The translations under genes were made by a program, and so were the position numbers. A stretch of DNA of 10,206 nt from Candidatus Zixiibacteriota bacterium (GTDB lineage: Bacteria; Zixibacteria; MSB-5A5; JAABVY01), in contig JAABVY010000105.1 in NCBI GenBank assembly GCA_011777135.1, forward strand, positions 3,116 to 13,321, in the 5' to 3' direction. Positions 1-6,220 of this stretch are shown one piece after another. Numbering within the stretch: position 1 is the stretch's first letter; each line of letters begins with the position of its first letter. Below the pieces are notes generated by a model. That model worked only from the letters and a program-made list of their open reading frames with translations. It made no database searches and was not told the origin of the DNA.

Positions 1-100
1 TTATGGGGTCGGCTTTTGAGGGCTCGATTATTCCGACCAGATTTTTATCCGGAACATCGAGCCTGTACTCCTCACCCGCATATCGAAGAGGAATTTTCAT
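1..100 (-). CDS. LarA/DUF2088-like protein, N-terminal fragment (partial)
   Basis: Only the first 33 codons lie in the window; the gene runs off the left edge. The start is the ATG at 100-98, which overlaps the ndk stop in an ATGA arrangement, so translation is probably coupled to ndk; no strong Shine-Dalgarno sequence is visible. The peptide begins MKIPLRYAGEEYRLDVPD and continues KNLVGIIEP. This resembles the N-terminus of the nickel-dependent lactate racemase family (LarA, DUF2088), whose members often start with a basic-aromatic strand, then a 'VPD.N' turn and a 'I.P' strand. The residues that carry or bind the nickel-pincer cofactor lie further along and cannot be seen. Many DUF2088 proteins act on 2-hydroxy acids other than lactate, so the substrate is open. 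The family call rests on a short stretch. Confidence 0.55.
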   Translation of the reverse strand, partial: MKIPLRYAGEEYRLDVPDKNLVGIIEPSKADPI

Positions 101-513
101 ACTTTAATATCTGGAAAAAAATAGTTGACCTCGAATCTTGCATTTTCCACAGAATCTGAAGCATGAACCGCATTACATTGAATATCTGTCCCGAAATTCT
201 GCCTGATTGTTCCCGTTGCAGCCTTTTTCGAATCGGTAACGCCGATAAGGGCGCGCAGGTCTTCAATGGCATTTTCCTTTTCCAGCACCATCGGCACACA
301 AGGGCCTGAGGTCATGAATTCGACCAATTCATCGAAAAATGGCTTGTCGCTGTGGACATGGTAGAATCCTTCGGCTCGATCTTTTTTCAGGCGCTCCATT
401 CTCATGGCCACAATCTTAAATCCGGCCAATTCGAAGCGGTGTATGATCTCTCCCACTGCATTCTTGCCGACCGCATCGGGCTTGATAATCGTCAGGGTCC
501 TTTGAATTGTCAT
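97..513 (-). CDS. ndk: Nucleoside diphosphate kinase
   Basis: This cytosolic enzyme transfers the gamma-phosphate of one NTP to another NDP through a phosphohistidine, balancing ATP, GTP and the other NTPs. The 138-residue product has the usual family length and opens with the typical strand TLTIIKPDAV (residues 6-15). The catalytic histidine is H117 in the motif NAVHASDS (114-121), followed by the usual E-rich segment and the closing NYFF. The ATG at 513 follows the korC stop by 9 bases with only a weak purine-rich ribosome site, suggesting reinitiation. It sits directly behind the KOR genes and downstream of sucCD. That suits a role in passing the nucleotide made by succinyl-CoA synthetase into the general NTP pool; this is inference from position. 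Its stop overlaps the next start. Confidence 0.97.
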   Translation of the reverse strand: MTIQRTLTIIKPDAVGKNAVGEIIHRFELAGFKIVAMRMERLKKDRAEGFYHVHSDKPFFDELVEFMTSGPCVPMVLEKENAIEDLRALIGVTDSKKAATGTIRQNFGTDIQCNAVHASDSVENARFEVNYFFPDIKV

Positions 514-522
514 AGTCGCTCT

Positions 523-1113
523 TTATACCGCAGCCGTCTTTTTCGTCTTCATCTTCTCTCTGGCGATTTTGAAACCCAGTTCCAGGGCCCTGAGGTTTTT
601 CTCCTCGGTTCCGACCGGAGCCCGTGATTTCACGACATTTTTGATGGCTTCCTTGGAGGCCAGCTTGGTAATCTCTGCGATTGCTCCCAGTGAAATTACA
701 TTGGCAACCATTACATGACCGATCTCGTTCTTGGCCAGCATGGTAAATGGAAACGAATAGCAATCCGGCGTGGGCGGCTGATGGACAAGATCACTATCAA
801 TAATCAGTATTCCATTCTCACGCAAAGCCGGATAATATGTATCGCAGGCTTCCTGTGTCAATGCGAGGAGCAGATCCAGACCCATCGGTTTGGGATAATA
901 TATTGTATCTGAGGACACAACGACATCGGCTCGTGAGGCTCCCCCGCGGGCTTCAGGACCATAAGATTGCGTCTGTACTACATTTTTACCATCCTGAACA
1001 CCCATGGCCTCGGCCAGCATAACTCCTGCAAGAATCAGTCCCTGTCCTCCCGAACCGGAAAGCCTGATTTCATATCGGTCAGACTGTGTCTGTTGATTCT
1101 TATTTTTGGACAT
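523..1113 (-). CDS. korC: 2-oxoglutarate:ferredoxin oxidoreductase, gamma subunit
   Basis: This is the gamma subunit of a 2-oxoacid:ferredoxin oxidoreductase, which with KorA, KorB and KorD forms the CoA-acylating enzyme. The 196-residue length is normal. The family signature GSGGQG is at residues 20-25, followed by LILAGVMLAEA, and SYGPEARGG is at 50-58; both are typical of gamma domains of KOR, POR and VOR enzymes. The first 12 residues are polar and probably flexible. The ATG at 1113 has a GGGAG ribosome site six bases upstream, in the 13-base gap after the korB stop. The adjacent genes supply the other three subunits. Gamma domains alone do not settle substrate, so the 2-oxoglutarate assignment leans on the neighbouring sucCD and the KorAB sequences. 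Confidence 0.93.
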   Translation of the reverse strand: MSKNKNQQTQSDRYEIRLSGSGGQGLILAGVMLAEAMGVQDGKNVVQTQSYGPEARGGASRADVVVSSDTIYYPKPMGLDLLLALTQEACDTYYPALRENGILIIDSDLVHQPPTPDCYSFPFTMLAKNEIGHVMVANVISLGAIAEITKLASKEAIKNVVKSRAPVGTEEKNLRALELGFKIAREKMKTKKTAAV

Positions 1114-1126
1114 CTATAACTCCCAT

Positions 1127-1975
1127 TTATCTCTTTTTAAGTTCAGCGCTCAGTCTGGCGTAATTATCTGTAAATTCGGGTTTATCTTCCTTATGCAGAA
1201 CTCCCGTAATCCACTTGCCTTCCTTCTTTTCAGGCGGCATTTTATCTACCGTAGCGGCCGGCACCACATGGCTTTTAAACCACTCAATCATCTTGACCGG
1301 ATCGCCCTCCTTATTCCAGCGTCCATAGTAAGTGTGACAATTGGAAAGGGCATCAATAAGGGAAAAACCGTTATTGGAAATACCGTCGGCAATCAACCTG
1401 GTCAGCTGTCCCACATGATATACAGTTCCGCGGGCAACATATGACGCTCCGGCGGCGATGGCCAGCTTGGCGGCGTCGAATGGATGTTCCAGGTTGCCGT
1501 AAGGAGCTGTGGAACCGCGTTTCGTGTAGGGCGTGGTGGGTGAGAACTGCCCGCCGGTCATACCGTAGATATGATTATTCACCAGAATTGTGGTGATATT
1601 AATATTGCGGCGGCAGGCATGAATGAAATGATTCCCCCCGATCGCCAGACAGTCGCCGTCACCGGTAATTACTATAACATGCATTTTGGGCTTGGCGGCT
1701 TTTACGCCGGTAGCGAAAGCGATCGCTCTTCCATGCGTTGTATGCAGGGTATTAAAATCTACGTAAACGGGAAGGCGTGATGAACATCCGATTCCGGAAA
1801 GCACGGCGATATCATCCTTGGGAATTCCGAGGCGATCGATGGCCCTTATCAAAGCTCCCAGAATGATGCCGATTCCACATCCGGAACACCAGACATGCGG
1901 AAAGGTCTTCTTGGGACGCAGATATTTATGAACAACGCCGGAGGGCTGCTCCTGTTTTTTTGTCGTGGTAGCCAT
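1127..1975 (-). CDS. korB: 2-oxoglutarate:ferredoxin oxidoreductase, beta subunit
   Basis: This is the thiamine-diphosphate-binding beta subunit, which also carries one 4Fe-4S cluster. The 282-residue protein has the KorB-type motif WCSGCG (residues 29-34). Cysteines at 30, 33, 64 (GIGCS) and 214 (LSNCHTY) match the four-ligand spacing known for this family's cluster. The thiamine diphosphate motif runs from GDGD (105-108) to LVNNHIYGMTGGQ (131-143), and HTTHGRA (78-84) is also typical. The start ATG at 1975 shares its A with the korA stop (TAATG). A strong GGAGGT ribosome site lies six bases upstream inside korA, so the two subunits are probably made in step. The WCSGC form and companion genes favour 2-oxoglutarate over pyruvate, but generic 2-oxoacid use cannot be excluded. 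Confidence 0.95.
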   Translation of the reverse strand: MATTTKKQEQPSGVVHKYLRPKKTFPHVWCSGCGIGIILGALIRAIDRLGIPKDDIAVLSGIGCSSRLPVYVDFNTLHTTHGRAIAFATGVKAAKPKMHVIVITGDGDCLAIGGNHFIHACRRNINITTILVNNHIYGMTGGQFSPTTPYTKRGSTAPYGNLEHPFDAAKLAIAAGASYVARGTVYHVGQLTRLIADGISNNGFSLIDALSNCHTYYGRWNKEGDPVKMIEWFKSHVVPAATVDKMPPEKKEGKWITGVLHKEDKPEFTDNYARLSAELKKR

Positions 1976-3114
1976 TATTTTACCTCCCGGATTTTCTGGA
2001 GAATATCCTGCGGTGTTATAAGTTCGGAATCATAACGCTGCAGAAAGTCGATCTTGGTATGGCGCCTGTCGATATATCTTTCGATTTCCTTCAGAATCTG
2101 TCCCTGGTTTAATTCTGCAACTATCAGATGACGGCATGATTTCATATATTTCATAATCAGCTCATCGGGGAAGGGCCAGACAGTCACGAGTTGAATGGCG
2201 CCGACTTTCATGCGCTTCTGGCGAGCCATTTTGACAGCTTGATTGGCCGCCCGCGAGACTATTCCAGTCGATAGAACCACTACCTGGGGTTCGTCATCCA
2301 TATAAGTCGTCTTGATCTCGCAGATATCCTCTTTATTTCGTTCAATCTTCTTCCTGAGCTTGTCGAGCTTGGCCTTGATCTGGGCCGGTTTGGCAGTGGG
2401 AAATCCCATCTCATCATGAGTCAAGCCGGTAATATTGAAGCGATAGCCATCGCCAAAAGAGGCCATGGGGGATATAAAAGTCGGAGTTATCTCGAAATGC
2501 TTATACCATTCGGGGGGTACCTCCGGCTTTACGCGGTCCACCACCTCAACCTCTTCCGGATCAGGAATCCGCACCTTCTCGCGCATATGACCGATCACCT
2601 CGTCAGTAAGAAGTATAACCGGGGTGCGGTATTTCTCTGACAGGTTTACGGCCTTTATAGTATATAGAAGGCATTCCTCGCATGATGATGCGGAAAGCAC
2701 GATGGCACGGTAATCGCCGTGCGTGCCGTAGGCAGCCTGCATTATATCGGCCTGTGAAACTTTGGTGGGCAATCCCGTTGATGGGCCGCCGCGCTGAACA
2801 TCGATGACCACACATGGCGCCTCCGCCATGTAAGCATAGCCAATATGCTCCTGCATCAGTGAGAAACCCGGCCCCGAGGTCGCGGTCATGGCCTTGACCC
2901 CGGCCACTGAGGCTCCGATAACCGCAGCCAGCGAACCGATTTCATCTTCCATTTGAACAAATGTACCATCCACCAGGGGAAGCCGTCTGGCCAGTCCTTC
3001 GGCGATCTCGGTAGAGGGTGTGATCGGATAGCCTCCAAAGAAACGAACTCCTGCCAGCAAAGCACCTTCAACACAAGCTTCGTTTCCCTGGAGCAGTCTT
3101 ATATTCTTTTCCAT
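1975..3114 (-). CDS. korA: 2-oxoglutarate:ferredoxin oxidoreductase, alpha subunit
   Basis: This is the alpha subunit of the CoA-dependent 2-oxoacid oxidoreductase. I start it at the ATG at 3114, giving 379 residues. An in-frame ATG exists at 3246, but that would add 44 residues overlapping korD in another frame. The 3114 start has an AAGGGAG ribosome site just upstream, overlapping the korD stop, and gives the standard beginning MEKNIRLLQGNEACVEGALLAG. Motifs include GGYPITPSTE (27-36), MEDEIGSLAAVIGASVAG (55-72), TSGPGFSLM (79-87) and QRGGPSTGLPT (107-117), all characteristic of KorA. The C-terminal third is the transketolase-like domain II. The gap to korD is 10 bases and the stop overlaps korB. 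Confidence 0.95.
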   Translation of the reverse strand: MEKNIRLLQGNEACVEGALLAGVRFFGGYPITPSTEIAEGLARRLPLVDGTFVQMEDEIGSLAAVIGASVAGVKAMTATSGPGFSLMQEHIGYAYMAEAPCVVIDVQRGGPSTGLPTKVSQADIMQAAYGTHGDYRAIVLSASSCEECLLYTIKAVNLSEKYRTPVILLTDEVIGHMREKVRIPDPEEVEVVDRVKPEVPPEWYKHFEITPTFISPMASFGDGYRFNITGLTHDEMGFPTAKPAQIKAKLDKLRKKIERNKEDICEIKTTYMDDEPQVVVLSTGIVSRAANQAVKMARQKRMKVGAIQLVTVWPFPDELIMKYMKSCRHLIVAELNQGQILKEIERYIDRRHTKIDFLQRYDSELITPQDILQKIREVK

Positions 3115-3124
3115 AAAATCTCCC

Positions 3125-3439
3125 TTACTTCTCGTTGGAAACGATAGCCAGATCGGGACAATGCAGCCAGCAAATTGCGCACTGAGTACATTTCTCAGGA
3201 TATTCCACAATCGGTTTGCCGTCTCGGTCTGGTATGAACACATCATGAGGGCAAAGGGCGATGCATATATTACACGCTTTGCACCAATGATAAAAAATAG
3301 TCAGGGGATTCTTCGACCCGGTATAGTCCTTCTTACCGCTTTTCTGGCCGGATTCCTCCTTGACTTTCTCCTTTGCCTCTTGTTTCTCTTCGGCGGGCTT
3401 GTCGTTGACCTCAGCCTCACCGGTTTTTGTTTCTGTCAT
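3125..3439 (-). CDS. korD: 2-oxoglutarate:ferredoxin oxidoreductase, delta (2x 4Fe-4S ferredoxin) subunit with charged N-terminal extension
   Basis: This small ferredoxin-like subunit passes electrons from the KorB cluster to external ferredoxin. Residues 53-63 (C53, C56, C59, C63, followed by P) and 84-94 (C84, C87, C90, C94, followed by P) form two classical CxxCxxCxxxCP motifs, so two 4Fe-4S clusters are expected. The ferredoxin core starts near residue 43. The first 38 residues are low-complexity and very rich in Lys and Glu (9 of each), unlike the compact core, and are probably disordered. The ATG at 3439 has a GGAG ribosome site six bases upstream. It is first of the korDABC set and begins 41 bases after the sucD stop. 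A stand-alone ferredoxin is possible, but the gene order makes the KOR delta subunit most likely. Confidence 0.92.
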   Translation of the reverse strand: MTETKTGEAEVNDKPAEEKQEAKEKVKEESGQKSGKKDYTGSKNPLTIFYHWCKACNICIALCPHDVFIPDRDGKPIVEYPEKCTQCAICWLHCPDLAIVSNEK

Positions 3440-3480
3440 CTTAAACTCCAGCTGTTGCAGAATCTATCATAAACAACATT

Positions 3481-4569
3481 TCACTTCTTTTTAGAAGTCT
3501 TCTTTTTTGCAGTTTTTTTCGCAGCCTTTTTCTTTGTGACCGCTTTCTTTTTTACGGCACTCTTCCCTGCTTTCTTTGCAGTTGTCCGGGCCGCTTTCTT
3601 TTTAGTTGCCTTCTTCCCGGCAGCCTTCCCGGCCGTTTTCTTTGCGGCCTTGGTTGTCTTTCCGGCTGCCTTCTTCTTCGGCTTGGCTTTCTTCTTAGCC
3701 TTTTCAAGTTTTTCTTTAAGAAGCACAGGTATATCCGACGGGATTTCTGCCACCGGAATGCCCACTTTATTCAAGGCCTTAATCTTATCCGCGGCTGTGC
3801 CGCTGCCGCCGGATATAATCGCTCCGGCATGTCCCATACGCTTCCCGGGAGGAGCGGTACGGCCGGCAATGAAGGCCACCACAGGCTTTTTAACATATTT
3901 CTTAATATATTTGGCCGCTTCTTCCTCATCGGTACCGCCGATCTCACCGATCATCACGATTCCTTCGGTTTCCTTGTCTTGGTTGAACGCCTCCAGGCAA
4001 TCTATGAAGTTGGTGCCGATAACAGGATCGCCGCCAATTCCCAGACATGTGGACTGTCCCAATCCTGCCAGAGTCAGGTTATAAACGATTTCATAAGTCA
4101 AAGTTCCACTGCGGGAGACAAGCCCGATTTTGCCCTTCTTGTGAATCGGGGCGGGCATGATGCCTATCTTCGTCTTCCCGGGAGAAATAATACCCGGGCA
4201 ATTGGGACCGATTAATCGGACATCCTTATCCTTCAGGTAATTATAGACCCTGACCATGTCATTGGCGGGAATTCCCTCGGTAATACATACAATCAGCTTG
4301 ATCCCGGCCGCTGCAGCCTCCATGATGGCGTCGGCTGCAAATGCGACAGGAACGTATATTATCGATGTATTGGCTTTTGTGGCCTTTACAGCATCGGCAA
4401 CTGTATTGAAAATCGGAACACCCTCGAACTTCTGTCCGCCTTTCCCGGGGGTTACACCGCCCACGATTTTCGTTCCATACTCCATCATCTGCCGGGTATG
4501 GAAGGAACCGTCTCGTCCGGTTATTCCCTGGACGATAACCTTGTTTTTCTTGTCAGCGAAAATGCTCAT
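3481..4569 (-). CDS. sucD: Succinyl-CoA synthetase alpha subunit with lysine-rich histone-like C-terminal tail
   Basis: This is the alpha subunit of succinate-CoA ligase, which interconverts succinyl-CoA plus NDP and phosphate with succinate, CoA and NTP. The catalytic core is complete: the CoA-binding Rossmann motif GITGRDGSFHT (15-25), GPNCPGI (121-127), GEIGGTDEEEAA (208-219), and the phosphohistidine H247 in GKRMGHAGAII (242-252). The core ends near residue 288, the usual full length of SucD. A further 74 residues (289-362) follow, with 35 Lys and 1 Arg but one Glu and no Asp, in KKA/KKT/AGK repeats like histone H1 or bacterial H1-like tails. The tail is in frame and ends at a clean TGA. 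An AAGAGGT ribosome site precedes the ATG. The acidic-protein gene lies 111 bases upstream and korD 41 bases downstream. Confidence 0.96.
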   Translation of the reverse strand: MSIFADKKNKVIVQGITGRDGSFHTRQMMEYGTKIVGGVTPGKGGQKFEGVPIFNTVADAVKATKANTSIIYVPVAFAADAIMEAAAAGIKLIVCITEGIPANDMVRVYNYLKDKDVRLIGPNCPGIISPGKTKIGIMPAPIHKKGKIGLVSRSGTLTYEIVYNLTLAGLGQSTCLGIGGDPVIGTNFIDCLEAFNQDKETEGIVMIGEIGGTDEEEAAKYIKKYVKKPVVAFIAGRTAPPGKRMGHAGAIISGGSGTAADKIKALNKVGIPVAEIPSDIPVLLKEKLEKAKKKAKPKKKAAGKTTKAAKKTAGKAAGKKATKKKAARTTAKKAGKSAVKKKAVTKKKAAKKTAKKKTSKKK

Positions 4570-4622
4570 TTATACCTCTTCAAATCTTTGTCCTGTTAGT
4601 CTCAAATCTATCTATAGCGAAT

Positions 4623-4651
4623 ACAATAATTGACTGCCATTTTCAAATCAA
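4623..4651 (-). promoter_or_regulatory. Possible weak internal promoter upstream of sucD
   Basis: The 111-base gap between the acidic gene and sucD is the largest in the gene train. Read on the minus strand it contains TTGATT (4651-4646), a 17-base spacer and TATTGT (4628-4623), each a 4-of-6 match to the sigma70 boxes. The predicted start near 4616 would leave a leader of about 47 bases before the sucD ATG. AT-rich sequence produces such matches by chance, so this is a weak candidate. I see no terminator hairpin in the gap. Confidence 0.22.
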
Positions 4652-4680
4652 TACTCATGAAAGGCCGATATATCCTTGAA

Positions 4681-5049
4681 TCAATAATCTTCATCTCCAT
4701 AGTCTATTGCGCCGCGCTCATCATTATAATCGTCGTCATTTTCCCATGAGAAGCCTTTTTTGCGACGGTAAAGATGTCTTCTATCTTCTTCATCGTTTTC
4801 GTCATAGTCTTCGTATTCGTCGTCTTCGTCGTAGTCTTCCTCGAAGGGTTCCTCTTCCTCCTCGAGATCGGCATCCTCTTCATCCTCTTCTTCTTCATCA
4901 TCCGGAGGAAGGTCCTCATCGTCGATCTCTTCTTCGTCGAGGTCCTCTTCGATTTCTATATCTTCCAGCTCGTCTTCCGGTTCATCTTCGAACTCTTCCT
5001 CTTCATCTTCGAATTCTTTTCTTCCATTCAATGAATCATCATTAATCAC
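4681..5049 (-). CDS. Extremely acidic, intrinsically disordered protein encoded between sucC and sucD
   Basis: I do not recognise a family. The 122-residue product has 40 Glu and 31 Asp against 9 Lys+Arg, a net charge near -62. It has no Cys and no hydrophobic core, so it should be disordered. Residues 12-89 are almost unbroken Glu/Asp runs. A short basic-aromatic patch follows at 90-102 (RRHLYRRKKGFSW), then a mixed acidic end with several Tyr. The start is a GTG at 5049, supported by a GGAGGT ribosome site five bases upstream; no in-frame ATG is available. It lies 31 bases after the sucC stop and 111 bases before sucD, whose product bears a polylysine-like tail. An electrostatic partner of that tail is the obvious guess. 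Other options are a nucleic-acid mimic or a cation-binding protein. The ribosome site and gene order support a real gene; its function is unknown. Confidence 0.8.
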   Translation of the reverse strand: MINDDSLNGRKEFEDEEEEFEDEPEDELEDIEIEEDLDEEEIDDEDLPPDDEEEEDEEDADLEEEEEPFEEDYDEDDEYEDYDENDEEDRRHLYRRKKGFSWENDDDYNDERGAIDYGDEDY

Positions 5050-5080
5050 AGTCGACCTCCATGATTACTTATTATCTTTG

Positions 5081-6220
5081 CTATGCTGCTATTCCAGCCT
5101 TATCTATCGCTGTCTTTACCACATCCTCCATGGATGATACGGCAGTCAGGCTGACAGCTTCCAGTATTTTGCGAGCTTCCGTTTCATTAGTACCGGTAAG
5201 ACGAATCACAATGGGTACCTGCGGATTCAATTCCCGCACCGCGGAGACAATACCGTTGGCCACATCATCGCAGCGGGTAATACCACCAAATATATTGAAT
5301 AGAATAGCCTTTACATTCGAATCACGCAAAATAATTCTCATCGCATTGAGAACTTTTTCAGGATTTGAGGATCCGCCGATATCCAGGAAGTTGGCCGGTT
5401 CTCCGCCGAAATGTTTGACCAGATCCATGGTAGCCATGGCCAGCCCGGCTCCATTGACTATACAGCCGATATTGCCTTCCAGCTTGACAAACGATAATCC
5501 GGCCTTTTTGGCCTCCATCTCGGAGGCATCCTCGGCCTCCATATCCCTCATCGCCTCAATTTCCGGATGTCTGTCCAGGCCATTATCGTCGATATTTATC
5601 TTGGCGTCGATAGCCAGGACTTTACCGTCCGGGGTGGTGATCAGGGGGTTGATCTCGGCCAGCGAGGAATCATTAGCCATATAAGTCTCATAGACTTTCT
5701 GGATGATTTTGGCAGCCTGGTTTACCAGCTTGGGATTATCATAGAGTTTATATGCAAGGCTTCTCGCTTCGTGCATCTGCATGCCCAGGATGGGGTCGAT
5801 ATGATGCTTGAAAATCTTTTCCGGGGTCTTCCGGGCTACCTCCTCGATATCGATTCCGCCCGCGGGCGATACCATCATCACCGGTTTCTTTTCTGCGCGG
5901 TCAAGGATAATTCCTACATACGATTCCGTTTCGATCTCGACAGCCTCAGTCACCAGGACTTTCTTAACCGTGAGACCCTTAATATCCATCCCTAAAATCT
6001 GCGAGGCCTTATCATATGCGTCATCGGGTGTAGCGCAATATTTTACTCCGCCTGCTTTTCCACGTCCGCCCACATGCACCTGCGCCTTGACCATCACCGC
6101 TTTACCTACTTTTTCAGCAATGTCCCTGGCTTGTTCGGGTGTGGTGGCAACATCTCCGGAGGGAACAGGAATACCTTGCGCTTCAAAAAGCTCTTTGGCC
6201 TGATATTCGTGAATCTTCAT
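5081..6220 (-). CDS. sucC: Succinyl-CoA synthetase (ADP/GDP-forming) beta subunit
   Basis: This is the beta subunit of succinate-CoA ligase, carrying the ATP-grasp nucleotide site and the succinate-binding region. Its 379 residues are close to the usual 380-390. Visible motifs are MKIHEYQAKELF at the start, the nucleotide loop QVHVGGRGKAGGVK (47-60), LAEINPL (188-194) with the Mg-binding region, CIVNGAGLAMATMD (253-266), EPANFLDIGG (274-283) and NIFGGITRCD (309-318). No extra tail is present, in contrast to SucD here. The ATG at 6220 overlaps the cca stop as ATGA, and an AAGGAG site lies a few bases upstream inside cca, so translation is coupled. Unlike the standard adjacent sucCD pair, a separate gene for an acidic protein lies between sucC and sucD. 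Nucleotide preference (ATP or GTP) cannot be settled by eye. Confidence 0.97.
   Translation of the reverse strand: MKIHEYQAKELFEAQGIPVPSGDVATTPEQARDIAEKVGKAVMVKAQVHVGGRGKAGGVKYCATPDDAYDKASQILGMDIKGLTVKKVLVTEAVEIETESYVGIILDRAEKKPVMMVSPAGGIDIEEVARKTPEKIFKHHIDPILGMQMHEARSLAYKLYDNPKLVNQAAKIIQKVYETYMANDSSLAEINPLITTPDGKVLAIDAKINIDDNGLDRHPEIEAMRDMEAEDASEMEAKKAGLSFVKLEGNIGCIVNGAGLAMATMDLVKHFGGEPANFLDIGGSSNPEKVLNAMRIILRDSNVKAILFNIFGGITRCDDVANGIVSAVRELNPQVPIVIRLTGTNETEARKILEAVSLTAVSSMEDVVKTAIDKAGIAA

Noticed and set aside
3115..3246. A longer korA start adding 44 residues
   Set aside because: The extra stretch overlaps most of korD's cluster region in another frame and looks like no KorA N-terminus. 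The ATG at 3114 has a good ribosome site and a standard beginning.
3502..3508. A AAA AAG slippery heptamer in frame in the sucD tail, as in dnaX
   Set aside because: A -1 shift would only replace the last few tail residues with EDF and a stop. Such heptamers arise by chance in Lys-rich coding sequence, and I saw no stimulatory stem-loop nearby.
3536..4084. Rightward frame rich in Phe/Ala opposite sucD
   Set aside because: It is the complement of the lysine-rich tail and core of sucD: AAG/AAA codons read as TTC/TTT on the other strand. There is no ribosome site or independent evidence.
4774..5034. Rightward highly hydrophobic frame that looks like a membrane protein
   Set aside because: It is the antisense of the Glu/Asp codons of the acidic gene (GAA/GAG/GAT become TTC/CTC/ATC). 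Hydrophobicity is a composition artefact.
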